Below, piece after piece: positions 19,563 to 28,555 of a stretch of 36,980 bases of DNA. Origin of the DNA: an uncultured Elstera sp. (GTDB lineage Bacteria > Pseudomonadota > Alphaproteobacteria > Elsterales > Elsteraceae). The DNA lies in assembly GCA_903931835.1 (NCBI GenBank), contig CAIZEE010000611.1, positions 1 through 36,980 on the forward strand, given 5' to 3'. The notes beneath the pieces are model-generated. The model did not search any database and was not told the origin of the DNA. It was given only the letters and a program-made list of their open reading frames with translations. A program made the position numbers and the translations under genes. Position 1 is the first letter of the stretch. The number at the start of each line of letters is the position of its first letter.

Positions 19563-20341
19563 GGCAGTCCCTTAGCCTTGGTCAGGCCCTCGGCACCGGA
19601 CAGGTTGATGCCCTTCATGCTGGCGCCGGTCAGATCGGCATCGGTCAGGTCGGCATCGCTGAAATTGGCATTATCGAGCTTGGCCCCGGTAAATTTGGTC
19701 GAGTCCAGGACGCTGTGATTGAGATCAGCACCGGCGAGATTCGCTTGGCTGAGGTCGGCCATCTCCAACACCATCCGAGCGAGCTTGGCATTTGGCAGAT
19801 TGGCATGCATCAGTTGCACCCCCGTCAGATCGGTGCGCGCCGGCCCATGCAGCCGATTGCGTCCTCCGTCGAACTCGGCACCGGTGAAATCGGCGCCGAT
19901 CATATTCGACCAGCACAATTTGGCGAGGATATGGGCGTTGCGAAAGATGGCGCCTTCAAAATTCGGCGCTTCACTCGGAATCGCGGTAAGAGTTGAGAAG
20001 GCGGCGGGCAGATACATGGTCGTTTCGGTCAAGTCGGCATGTGAAAAATTGGCGCGGATAATGGTGACCCGGCTCAGATTGGCGTGGGTCAAATTCGCAT
20101 GGGACAGATTGGCGCCGGTCAGATCGACACCGAACATATTGGCGCCGACCAGCTTTGCCCCTTTGAAGTCGATACCGCTCAGATCGAGTTCGGTCATATC
20201 GAATCCGGAGAAATCGGCCGGATGGTCGGGCGTCGCCTTCGCCAGCGCCTCAACGATCTGGCGAATGGTGACGGGCGCCGCGTAAGACGGGGCGCAGAGA
20301 GCGATGCTCAGCAGGGCGAGCAGGGTCAGTCGAATAAGCAT
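19559..20341 (-). CDS. secreted pentapeptide-repeat protein
   Basis: Signal peptide MLIRLTLLALLSIALCAPSYAA; many A(D/N)LxX repeats (GANLSHANLTHANLSR, ADLTDADLTGASMKG). Confidence 0.93.
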   Translation of the reverse strand: MLIRLTLLALLSIALCAPSYAAPVTIRQIVEALAKATPDHPADFSGFDMTELDLSGIDFKGAKLVGANMFGVDLTGANLSHANLTHANLSRVTIIRANFSHADLTETTMYLPAAFSTLTAIPSEAPNFEGAIFRNAHILAKLCWSNMIGADFTGAEFDGGRNRLHGPARTDLTGVQLMHANLPNAKLARMVLEMADLSQANLAGADLNHSVLDSTKFTGAKLDNANFSDADLTDADLTGASMKGINLSGAEGLTKAKGLP

Positions 20342-20462
20342 TCCTTATCGTGGCGTGCCGCGCGTCGCGGGGCAACGATCTTCGTTAACATGGGGCGGTC
20401 GAGCGGCTATCGACTCCGTGGTAACGTGGCACCAGAACAACACAAAGCGGCGGTGAGGCGTC

Positions 20463-21023
20463 ATGGGCACGGTCGATCAGGCAATCCAGACCTTCGAGCG
20501 CAATATCGAGGCGGCGACCGGTCGCTCTGTTGCGCAATGGGGCGATCTCATCCGGGCGGAGGCGCTGGAGAAACACGGCCAGATTGTCGCCTGGCTGAAA
20601 TCGGCGCACGGGCTTTCGCATGGCCATGCCAACCACGTTGCCAAGCATGCGTTGCAGGCGGCAGCTCCCCGCTCATCCGACGATCCTGTGGCGCATCTCT
20701 TTGAGGGCGACAAGGCCAGCCTTCGCCCGCTTTATCACCGCCTGGTCGACGTGGCGCTCGATCTCGGCGCTGATGTCGAGATCGCACCGAAAAAGGCCAA
20801 TGTCAGCATCCGTCGGCGCAAGCAATTCGCGCTGATCCAGCCGAGCACCAAGACGCGGCTCGATCTCGGTCTGATCCTGGTTGGTGTCGAGCCCAAGGGA
20901 AGGCTTGAGGCATCGGGCAGTTTCAACGCCATGTTCACCCATCGCGTGAAACTGACGAAACTGGACGATGTCGACGACGAAATCGAAGCCTGGCTGAAGC
21001 AGGCTTATGAGGGAGCTGCCTGA
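20463..21023 (+). CDS. DUF4287/DUF5655-type domain protein
   Basis: MGTVDQAIQTFERNIEAATGRSVAQW..KHGQIVAWLKSAHGLSHGHANHVAKHAL and C-terminal KTRLDLGLILVG. Confidence 0.85.
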   Translation: MGTVDQAIQTFERNIEAATGRSVAQWGDLIRAEALEKHGQIVAWLKSAHGLSHGHANHVAKHALQAAAPRSSDDPVAHLFEGDKASLRPLYHRLVDVALDLGADVEIAPKKANVSIRRRKQFALIQPSTKTRLDLGLILVGVEPKGRLEASGSFNAMFTHRVKLTKLDDVDDEIEAWLKQAYEGAA

Positions 21024-21907
21024 GCTCGGCCGCGCACCAGGGCTGGGCCATAAGTGACGGCCAGCATCAGCGCGAAGGTTGCTGTCAGGCCGATAACATC
21101 AATCCAGTCGGCGCGGGGCGCCGGCGGCAGGCGCATCAGCGACGGCCAGTAATGCCGTGGGCCATTCAAGCCGAACACGACCGCGATCATGACGTTGAGG
21201 GCGGTGTGCAGCCCCATCGCGCGCTCCAGCCGTCGATCAATCAGCCGCACCAGCGAACAGCCGAGACCGAGTAGGAATATCTGCGCGGTTCCGGCGGCGT
21301 GGTAGAAATGGATAAGCGCGAAGGCGGCGGAGCTGCCAATCACGCCGATTGCGGTGGGCAGGACGCCGCGCAAAGGCACCAGGGCGGCAATGCGCGTGGT
21401 CAGATAGCCGCGAAAGATCATCTCTTCCGCTGGTGCCTGGATCAGGAAGGTCGAGGCGACAAGGCAGAGTGTGTCGAATCCTGGCGTAAGGCGGGCGACC
21501 AGCGGCGTTCGCAAGCCGGCGAACGACAGCGCTACCCGGACGATCGTCATCGCGACGACCCAGACCGCAAAACCACGCATGAACAGGGAGAAGCGGAAGC
21601 GCCGGTCAGGGGACAGTAGTTCGGCAAAAGACCGCCGTTCGAGCAGGCGAACCCCCAGCCACAATACGATCAGCGTCAGCCCGACTGCGATGTTGTTGGC
21701 GCCAAAATCCCAAAGCGGGTCGTAGATGCGAAACGCGTCTACGGTCATGCCGTCCAGCTTGGCGAGCACGATTGGCACGGCGAACTGAAACCAGCTGAAG
21801 CTGAACCACAAGACGCCGCATATCCCGGCGAGCCTGGCCGATTCCCGCACCCAGCCGAGCACGCCCCCCTCGGCCGCCGTGCCGGCCCGCCATTCGTAAT
21901 CCGCCAT
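21005..21907 (-). CDS. CPBP-family intramembrane glutamic endopeptidase
   Basis: APAEEMIFRGYLTTRI (EExxxR) and FALIHFYH within multi-TM protein. Confidence 0.88.
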   Translation of the reverse strand: MADYEWRAGTAAEGGVLGWVRESARLAGICGVLWFSFSWFQFAVPIVLAKLDGMTVDAFRIYDPLWDFGANNIAVGLTLIVLWLGVRLLERRSFAELLSPDRRFRFSLFMRGFAVWVVAMTIVRVALSFAGLRTPLVARLTPGFDTLCLVASTFLIQAPAEEMIFRGYLTTRIAALVPLRGVLPTAIGVIGSSAAFALIHFYHAAGTAQIFLLGLGCSLVRLIDRRLERAMGLHTALNVMIAVVFGLNGPRHYWPSLMRLPPAPRADWIDVIGLTATFALMLAVTYGPALVRGRAQAAPS

Positions 21908-21918
21908 GATAAGTCACC

Positions 21919-22133
21919 CTAGCGCGGCGGCGCCCGGATGGCCTCATCTTTAACGCGTTGTTGCGCCCACGATACCAGCGAAATCATGCCGCCCTGGGTG
22001 TCTTTCCACTGGACGATCCACTGTCCGCCCGGCACCTGCATCGGCCCGTTTACGATCTGGCCGGCGGCATCGGTAACGCGTGAAGCCGCAGCGCCGATCG
22101 CCCCGACCTTGTGGTAGAAACCCCAATAGGCCC
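21919..22133 (-). pseudogene. C-terminal remnant of a VOC/PhnB-like glyoxalase-family protein
   Basis: Minus-strand reading GAYWGFYHKVGAIGAAASRVTDAAGQIVNGPMQVPGGQWIVQWKDTQGGMISLVSWAQQRVKDEAIRAPPR*; no start codon or N-terminal half; abuts the stop of the next VOC gene; not in the ORF track. Confidence 0.75.
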
Positions 22134-22499
22134 CTAACCACTAGACAGCACGAAACTATTGCCGTCGGGGTCACGGAACTTGGCGAAGGTACCCCAGGGC
22201 TGCTTTTCCGGCAGTCCCTCGAAGACGACGCCTTTCGCGGTCATCTGCTTATAGGTGTATTCAACGTTGTCGCAGGCAAACGAGCCGTTGAAGAACGTGC
22301 CGATCCGCTCCTCATGGCCCGGCGGCGTGAATAGAACAATGCACGTATCGGCACCCTTGATGCCAAGCTCGATCCACCGTTTGCCCGGTCCCATCGGCTG
22401 GTCCGTCAGAACTTTGAAGCCTACCTTGTTGGTCCAGAAATCAACCGCTGCATCCTGATCGCTGGTTGGGATCGAAGCAAATTTCAGCTTTGTGATCAT
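22134..22499 (-). CDS. VOC family (glyoxalase/bleomycin resistance-like) protein
   Basis: MITKLKFASIPTSDQDAAVDFWTNKVGFKV, FRDPDGNSFVLSS. Confidence 0.9.
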   Translation of the reverse strand: MITKLKFASIPTSDQDAAVDFWTNKVGFKVLTDQPMGPGKRWIELGIKGADTCIVLFTPPGHEERIGTFFNGSFACDNVEYTYKQMTAKGVVFEGLPEKQPWGTFAKFRDPDGNSFVLSSG

Positions 22500-22573
22500 C
22501 TGCACCTCCGAGCTTTCGATCTTTCTAGGATAGGAGGTTGACGGACGGTAGTTGCGATCTCAATGCTATAGTA

Positions 22574-22873
22574 ATGAACGACACCGTCACGCTCGACCGT
22601 TATATCCTCGATACGCTCATGGCCGATCTGGTCGAGCATGACCGACGGCCATCGGCCTTTCTGGTTCTGCTGGCGATCTGGTCGTCTGGCGAGGGCGATC
22701 GCGTAGCGTTGAGTTATCAAGACCTCGCCTGGAAGACGGGCTTATCGAAACGCGCCGCGCAGATGGCGGTCGCTCATCTGGCTCAGCGGGGGCTTATCGA
22801 AGTGACGAAGACCGGCCCGACTGACCCGCCGCGCTACAAGCCGATGACGCCCTGGCGGCGCTGGCAGAAGTAG
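22574..22873 (+). CDS. small winged-helix (HTH) protein
   Basis: LSYQDLAWKTGLSKRAAQMAVAHLAQRGLIEV; ATG at 22574. Confidence 0.75.
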   Translation: MNDTVTLDRYILDTLMADLVEHDRRPSAFLVLLAIWSSGEGDRVALSYQDLAWKTGLSKRAAQMAVAHLAQRGLIEVTKTGPTDPPRYKPMTPWRRWQK

Positions 22874-22912
22874 CCGTGATATCCGTCGGTTGGTTACGTC
22901 GTCTATCGATCG

Positions 22913-23686
22913 CTACTGGGCGACCGTGTAGGATTCCAGTTCGCTCGAATAGCGTGAGGTTAGTACTTCGTTGGAGCCGTAATATTCTTCGACGCTCTTA
23001 ACCCAGCGTTTCACCTCAGGCACATACCAGAATGCCTTGTATGTGCGTCCAGTGCCGATCGTGGCTTGAACCTTGTTTGCTTGAACAATGGCCGTTGCCC
23101 CCTGACCATCCGCGCGGGTAGTTGATGCCGTCGATACAGCGGGCGCGTTTTCGGCTGTCCATTGCCCGTCGGACTCAATCTTCAGTGCGTTGAATGTGCC
23201 GGCCGGAACGGTCACTTGTTCCCAGCCCGTTACGACAAATTTCGAGTGAAAAATTTCGTATTTATGCTCTCTGTTGGGGTTGTCCTCCCGGTAGTCGATG
23301 ACCCAATTTTTCCCCTCGCTAAGCGGGAATGCCAGCGGCCTGTTGACGACTTTGTCTACGCCGTTGACGCTTCGGGATCTGCTCCAATCCGATCCCACTA
23401 ATTGTTCTTTCGGTGGCAGGTTCGATCCGAGTGTTCTGGTAGCCATCAGAATGCCGCCGGCGGAGACTCGCACGACCGTTGATTCATCCTCGCTCGGATG
23501 TCCGACGCCATTGACTTCATGGTTGTTTTTGTAGAGCCAGCGGTCCTGGGCGTGAACCAATGGCGCCGTCACATCTCCGGCAAGCACCGGCAGGGCGACC
23601 AGTGCGCTGAGCACAGCTCCAAGAAGACTGAGTCTACTCACACCGAAGCGTCGCCGACCTGCTGCCATCAAAGTCACCCTCGTCAA
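22913..23686 (-). CDS. exported hypothetical protein (DUF3108/TapB-like beta-rich)
   Basis: N-terminal signal peptide; VPAGTFNALKIESDGQW and AFWYVPEVKRWVKSVEEYY pattern. Confidence 0.6.
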   Translation of the reverse strand: MTRVTLMAAGRRRFGVSRLSLLGAVLSALVALPVLAGDVTAPLVHAQDRWLYKNNHEVNGVGHPSEDESTVVRVSAGGILMATRTLGSNLPPKEQLVGSDWSRSRSVNGVDKVVNRPLAFPLSEGKNWVIDYREDNPNREHKYEIFHSKFVVTGWEQVTVPAGTFNALKIESDGQWTAENAPAVSTASTTRADGQGATAIVQANKVQATIGTGRTYKAFWYVPEVKRWVKSVEEYYGSNEVLTSRYSSELESYTVAQ

Positions 23687-23795
23687 AACAAATCCACATC
23701 TATGGGCCTATACAACGAGAAGTTTATTTGAGACGCAGCCTCATCGCAATATGCCGACCGCTATAGATTGGCGTGCGGGATGTGGACGAGGTCCG

Positions 23796-24605
23796 TCAGT
23801 CCCGTACCCGCCGCCATGGCGATGTCGCGCGGTGGCGCCAGGGCGTGGCGACATACTCGATCACCAGCAGGGTGACGAAGGATCCGACGCCGATCAGGGT
23901 CATCAGCAGCATCGCGCCGTAAACACCCGGCGTGTTCATCTGGGCGTTGGCGGAGAGCAGATAGGTGCCGAGCCCCATTCGCGACGAGGCGGTCCATTCG
24001 CCGATCACTGCACCGGTAACGGCGTAGGATGCCCCGATCTTGAGTCCGGAGAAAAGCGGGCCGAGGCAGGCCGGCAGCTTGACGATCAGGAATGTGCGCA
24101 GCCGTGTGCCGCCGAGCAGCCTAGCCAAGTTGATCTGATCCTGATCGACCTGCGCCAAGCCATCCATGACATTGACCACAACCGGGAAAAACACGATCCA
24201 GCCGACGACGATCAGCTTCGGCGTCATGCCGAAGCCGAAAATGATCACCAGCGGGGCCGCGATACCGACGATCGGAATTGCCTGTGAGGTTACCAACGCC
24301 GGATAGATGAGGCGGCCCATCAACGGCAACTGCGACATGAAGACGGCGAGCAGGAAGCCGACTGCGGCGCCGATAATGTAGCCGCTGACAGTCTCCTTGA
24401 AGGTCTGCCACAGGAGTTCGCGGACCATTGGGCCGTTATTGAACAGCATCTCGATGGTCGCGGCCGGCGTCGGCACGACGAAGCGCGGCACCTCGAACAT
24501 CACGACCGCCCCTTGCCACAGCACGCCGATTAGCAACAGGGCGACGATCCAGAAACAGATCTGGGCGATGACCGGATGGCGGATGATAGCCTTCGATAGG
24601 GTCAT
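23796..24605 (-). CDS. ABC transporter permease (SsuC/ThiX-like)
   Basis: Multi-TM BPD_transp pattern, QAIPIVGIAAPLVIIFGFGMTPKLIVVGWIVFFPVVVN. Confidence 0.93.
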   Translation of the reverse strand: MTLSKAIIRHPVIAQICFWIVALLLIGVLWQGAVVMFEVPRFVVPTPAATIEMLFNNGPMVRELLWQTFKETVSGYIIGAAVGFLLAVFMSQLPLMGRLIYPALVTSQAIPIVGIAAPLVIIFGFGMTPKLIVVGWIVFFPVVVNVMDGLAQVDQDQINLARLLGGTRLRTFLIVKLPACLGPLFSGLKIGASYAVTGAVIGEWTASSRMGLGTYLLSANAQMNTPGVYGAMLLMTLIGVGSFVTLLVIEYVATPWRHRATSPWRRVRD

Positions 24606-24620
24606 GTCGCGGTCACTCTC

Positions 24621-25370
24621 CTAATCATAGAGCAGCTTCAGCACATCGGCCTTCAACGCCATGAAGGGCGCGGATGCCATGCAGTCCACCTCTCTCGGGC
24701 GTGTCAGATTGACGTCGAGGATACGCGCGATCCGCCCCGGGCGGGGCAGCATGACGACGACGCGGTCGGCCAGGAACAGCGCTTCGTCAATGTCATGCGT
24801 CACGAACAGGATGGTGCGTTTCGTCTCGCCCCATACCTGCAGCAGCCAGCGCTGCATGGTGAAGCGTGTCTGGCTGTCGAGCGCGCCGAACGGTTCGTCG
24901 AGCAGCATCACCTCGCGCCCCGCCGCGATCGTGCGCATCAGCGCCACGCGCTGGCGCATGCCGCCCGACAGAGCGCTCGGATAGTGATTTAGGTAACCGC
25001 CGAGGCCGTAATGCGTCGCCAGCGCCGCCGCCTTGTCCTTGTCCGCTCGTGTCGCACCCCGCGTCAGCGATGCGCCGAGCACGATATTGTCGAGCGCCGT
25101 CCGCCAGGGCAGCAGCAAATCCTTCTGCAGCATGTAGCCGACCTGTCCCGGCTTGCCGATGACATCCTCAGCCCCAAGTCTGATCGAGCCGCTATCGACC
25201 TTGAGCAGGCCTGAAACGGCGTTGAACAGCGTGCTCTTGCCGCAGCCCGATGCGCCTAGCAGACAGACAAATTCACCCTCGGCTATATCGAGGTTGATAC
25301 CGTCCAGCACCTGATTATCACCGAAGCGATGGGACAGGTTGGTGATCGATAGTTTCGGGTGGGAGTTCAG
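24621..25370 (-). CDS. ABC transporter ATP-binding protein (SsuB/ThiZ-like)
   Basis: Walker A GASGCGKST, ALSGGMRQRVALMR, Walker B EVMLLDEPFGALDSQ. ORF track starts at GTG 25310, but conserved N-terminus KLSITNLSHRFGDNQ extends upstream to CTG 25370. Confidence 0.94.
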   Translation of the reverse strand: MNSHPKLSITNLSHRFGDNQVLDGINLDIAEGEFVCLLGASGCGKSTLFNAVSGLLKVDSGSIRLGAEDVIGKPGQVGYMLQKDLLLPWRTALDNIVLGASLTRGATRADKDKAAALATHYGLGGYLNHYPSALSGGMRQRVALMRTIAAGREVMLLDEPFGALDSQTRFTMQRWLLQVWGETKRTILFVTHDIDEALFLADRVVVMLPRPGRIARILDVNLTRPREVDCMASAPFMALKADVLKLLYD

Positions 25371-26068
25371 AGCATCCTCACAGCGCCGTCATCGAAATAA
25401 TACACCTCTTCCAACTTGACCGCGTAGCGGCTGCCCGGCCGGGCGATATGCGGCTCAAAAGTGAAATAGGACACGCTGCCGAGCGTTCGATCGTTCTTGC
25501 CGTCCATCAGGATGAAATCGGCCGGTTCCTTTTCCAGGCTGTGCCCGTAATTGTCGAGCAGGTCGAGATTCTCGAACCCGGCATCCTGAACCAGCGCGTT
25601 CATTTCGCGGTAAATCTCGGCGAAAGTCGTGGTCGGCGTGACGCGTTTGACGAAGGCGGCATGCAGCATCGCCTCCAGCGCCATGCCGGCCGCCTGTTCC
25701 TCGCCCGCCTGTTCCGCCGTCACCAATTTCCCGCGTTTCAGGAAATACGACCGGGCGCAGTCGCCCAGGCAATCGCCGATGCGCGGGCCGACATCGATGG
25801 TAATCATCTCGTCCTCGCCGAACGGGATCTCGGCCGGCTTGTAGCGATGGTCGAACACCGAATCGCGTAACCGATCGCCGGCCAATACAAAGGCCGGCGT
25901 ATTGCCCCAATAGCCCGATGCGCCATGGGCCAGCATCAAACGGTGGCATTCCTGGTGCAGCAGCGCCTCCGTGGCGCCCGGCACGATATAGCGCGTGATT
26001 TCGGCCAGAACCGACCGGGCGATGTCCTGCGCGGCCTTGAATGTCTCGAGTTTAGTGGGGACGGTCAT
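25367..26068 (-). CDS. compact M24-family metalloenzyme
   Basis: TIDVGPRIGDCLGDCARSYF, NYGHSLEKEP, FEPHIA, LEEVYYF - metal-ligand motifs of the pita-bread fold. Confidence 0.9.
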   Translation of the reverse strand: MTVPTKLETFKAAQDIARSVLAEITRYIVPGATEALLHQECHRLMLAHGASGYWGNTPAFVLAGDRLRDSVFDHRYKPAEIPFGEDEMITIDVGPRIGDCLGDCARSYFLKRGKLVTAEQAGEEQAAGMALEAMLHAAFVKRVTPTTTFAEIYREMNALVQDAGFENLDLLDNYGHSLEKEPADFILMDGKNDRTLGSVSYFTFEPHIARPGSRYAVKLEEVYYFDDGAVRML

Positions 26069-26072
26069 GGCG

Positions 26073-27044
26073 TTACCTCGGCAGGAATTCGTTGGTGTAG
26101 TACGTCGAAAGCGGTTTGACAGTCGGGATCAGCCCAGCCTCCTTCATGCCGTCAGCCAGGACTTGCCAGGACGCGTCGGTCTGACGCAAAAACGCGCCCG
26201 GATCGCCGAGATAGGGCAGGGTGGCGACCCAGCCGACATCGTCATAAAGCGGGCTATCGACCAGCGGATAGGTCTCGGCGAACAGTTGTGCGGCCTCTTT
26301 CGGATGGGCGACACTCCACTCCAGCGCCTCATTCGTTGCCGCGAGCCATTCTCTGGCATCGCTGCCATGCGCCTTCAGCCAGCCAGGCGTGGCGGTGAAC
26401 GACCAGACGGGGATGTCGGCGATACCGATACGATCGGCGCATGCCATGCTCGGCTCTTTGCCGAGGGCGACGACCGACTCGGCGATCGCGAACGGGGCGG
26501 TGTTGGTCGAGAAATCTATGCGGCCGGCGAGCATCAGCGGCATGTCCTCGAACTGGGTGATGATCTGTTCGACATCGTCGGGATTGGTGATGCCGGTCCG
26601 GTCAAACAGCATGCGCATCATCACGGCCGACCAGGAATCAGAGAAGATGCCGATCTTCTTGCCCTTGAGCGAGGTCAGGTCCACCGCATGCCCGGGCCGG
26701 GCTATTACGCACCAGCTATTATGCTGGTCGTAATTCGCGATGGAGATCAGCGGCAGGTCAATATCCGCAGCGAATACGACATCGGTGCGCGGCTCCATCG
26801 CGATCTCGGCCTGGCCAACCGCCAGCATGCGCGCCGTGGTCTGCGCATCGGGCGGCAACACGATCGATACATCCAGCCCGTGCTTCTCATAGAGGCCATG
26901 CTTCTGGCCGACCACGATCGGGATCAGCAGAAACCCCTGAACCGGCCAGAAATAGACGAGGCGGACAGGATGCAGGGGCTCGGCTTCGGCCGTCTGCCCA
27001 ACGGTGCAGAGAAAAATCAGGAGCAGGCCGATCGCTGCCCGCAT
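26073..27044 (-). CDS. ABC transporter substrate-binding protein, NMT1/THI5-like
   Basis: Signal peptide MRAAIGLLLIFLCTVGQTAEA; PVRLVYFWPVQGFLLIPIVVGQKHGLYEKHGLDV; start ATG 27044 in an ATGA overlap. Confidence 0.92.
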   Translation of the reverse strand: MRAAIGLLLIFLCTVGQTAEAEPLHPVRLVYFWPVQGFLLIPIVVGQKHGLYEKHGLDVSIVLPPDAQTTARMLAVGQAEIAMEPRTDVVFAADIDLPLISIANYDQHNSWCVIARPGHAVDLTSLKGKKIGIFSDSWSAVMMRMLFDRTGITNPDDVEQIITQFEDMPLMLAGRIDFSTNTAPFAIAESVVALGKEPSMACADRIGIADIPVWSFTATPGWLKAHGSDAREWLAATNEALEWSVAHPKEAAQLFAETYPLVDSPLYDDVGWVATLPYLGDPGAFLRQTDASWQVLADGMKEAGLIPTVKPLSTYYTNEFLPR

Positions 27045-27820
27045 CAGGCGTCTTTGACGAGCCAGGCGACCGCGTTGCGCCACAGAGTGGCGTAGGCCGG
27101 CCAGTTCACAAAATCCCTCGGCGCCCAGTGCGGCCCAATATCGGACGTCCAGGCGATCGTGCGTCCCTCGCCCCATGTGCCGGCGACGAGAAGCGGATGG
27201 CCGCCATTCTCATCTGGCAAGCGGGCCAGAACCTGACAGTCGGGCCGATCCCGCACGACCACCTCATTCGCCCCCAGCAGCACTGGCCAGGATGCCGGCA
27301 TGTCCCGCAGCACCGGATGGTCCGGACCCGTGACCACGGCCTGAAACCCCTCCGGCACCTCCAGCCGGTCGTCATAGGGCAGGCAGGTGACGGGCAGCGC
27401 CTGCTCGACCGCCGTGCGTCCCCAGCGCGCTTTACCGTCAATTCCTTGAAAGGTCAGGTAGCCGCCGATCATCATCAGCCCGCGGCCCTTCGCTACCCAG
27501 TCGCGCAACAGGGTCAGGCGATTAGGTGCTGGCTTGCCGTGCAGCCACACGGCAGGCGGTAACAGCAGCGTGTTCGCCCCGATATCGGACAACAGAACCG
27601 CGTCATAGGCGTCGAGTGCCGCCATCGTATCGGGGAATTTCTCCGCGCATTCGTGGTTCGGCATGTGGTCGACTTGGATGCCGGTGCCGTCAAAGGCCCG
27701 CAGGAAATCGCCAGCACCGGAGTGATAAGAGGCGCTGTAGAACTGGTCGAAGCCTTTGACATGGGTGGCAGAGCTGACCCAGGTCTCCCCCGCCAGCAGG
27801 ATTTTCCGCGTTTTACCCAA
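27044..27820 (-). CDS. glutamine amidotransferase-like protein (PF07090-type)
   Basis: KTRKILLAGETWVSSATHVKGFDQFYSASYHSGA, DAYDAVLLSDIGANTLLL, GRGLMMIGGYLTFQGIDGKARW. Likely TTG start 27820 after GGGAGGAG; ORF track starts at GTG 27850. Confidence 0.85.
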   Translation of the reverse strand: MGKTRKILLAGETWVSSATHVKGFDQFYSASYHSGAGDFLRAFDGTGIQVDHMPNHECAEKFPDTMAALDAYDAVLLSDIGANTLLLPPAVWLHGKPAPNRLTLLRDWVAKGRGLMMIGGYLTFQGIDGKARWGRTAVEQALPVTCLPYDDRLEVPEGFQAVVTGPDHPVLRDMPASWPVLLGANEVVVRDRPDCQVLARLPDENGGHPLLVAGTWGEGRTIAWTSDIGPHWAPRDFVNWPAYATLWRNAVAWLVKDA

Positions 27821-27830
27821 GATCTCCTCC

Positions 27831-28550
27831 CTAGATGCCCGGACAGGCACTCGCCTTGGTTTCGGGCAAAGGCGCCCAGCCCTGATCGGTCAGGCCGAAT
27901 AGCGGTATATGTCCCAGCGACCGAACCAAACTTGGCATGCCCGAATCGATCCGCGCCAGCTCGCCAAACCAGTCCCACCCTTCGGTCAGAACGGCGGTGA
28001 TGGCGACGATCGTTGCATTGGCCCTCTGCAACAATCGGATTGCCGCCGCCATGGTGGCACCGGTATTCAGCACATCGTCGACCACCACGACGCGCTTGCC
28101 ATTCACGCGTTCGAGCAACGCCGGATCGAGATAGAGGCGTTTGGTCTGGTCGGGGCTGGTGGAGGAGACGACGGCTTCCGACAGCGCATCGTCGTACCAG
28201 AATTTTCGGCTGTGGCCCAAGGCGACATAGTCGGCAAGGCCGATCGCTTCGGCCATCGGTCTTGCATAGATAAGGCCCAGGGTTGGTATGCCGACCACTG
28301 CTTCGGGGGCCGCTTCGCGCGCTAAGTCGGTCATGCGCACCGCGATGTTCCGTTCAACCTCAAAGCTGGTTTGGTTGGACATCAGCAGAGCGATGGCCTT
28401 TTCGCCGCCCGGCAGTGGGACCAGCGGCAAGGTCAGGTGACAGCCATCCTTCAGCCGCACCGGATAGTGGCCGATGAAATGCGCTGGCTCGGCCTCGCCG
28501 AATACGCCAGCAGGCGACCAGTCAACGCGATAAGGCGACGGCAAAGTCAT
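27831..28550 (-). CDS. type I phosphoribosyltransferase-like protein
   Basis: PRPP motif RVVVVDDVLNTGATMAAAIRLL; ATG at 28550 (MTLPSPYRVDW). Confidence 0.85.
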   Translation of the reverse strand: MTLPSPYRVDWSPAGVFGEAEPAHFIGHYPVRLKDGCHLTLPLVPLPGGEKAIALLMSNQTSFEVERNIAVRMTDLAREAAPEAVVGIPTLGLIYARPMAEAIGLADYVALGHSRKFWYDDALSEAVVSSTSPDQTKRLYLDPALLERVNGKRVVVVDDVLNTGATMAAAIRLLQRANATIVAITAVLTEGWDWFGELARIDSGMPSLVRSLGHIPLFGLTDQGWAPLPETKASACPGI

Positions 28551-28555
28551 GATGG

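Noticed and set aside
21950-22174. 74-aa minus ORF MTPTAIVSCCLVVRGLLGF...
   Set aside because: Out-of-frame reading across the VOC gene end and the VOC remnant; the meaningful frame is the remnant at 21919-22133
25995-27095. 366-aa plus-strand ORF opposite the SBP gene
   Set aside because: Antisense to conserved SBP and M24 genes, low-complexity composition typical of shadow ORFs
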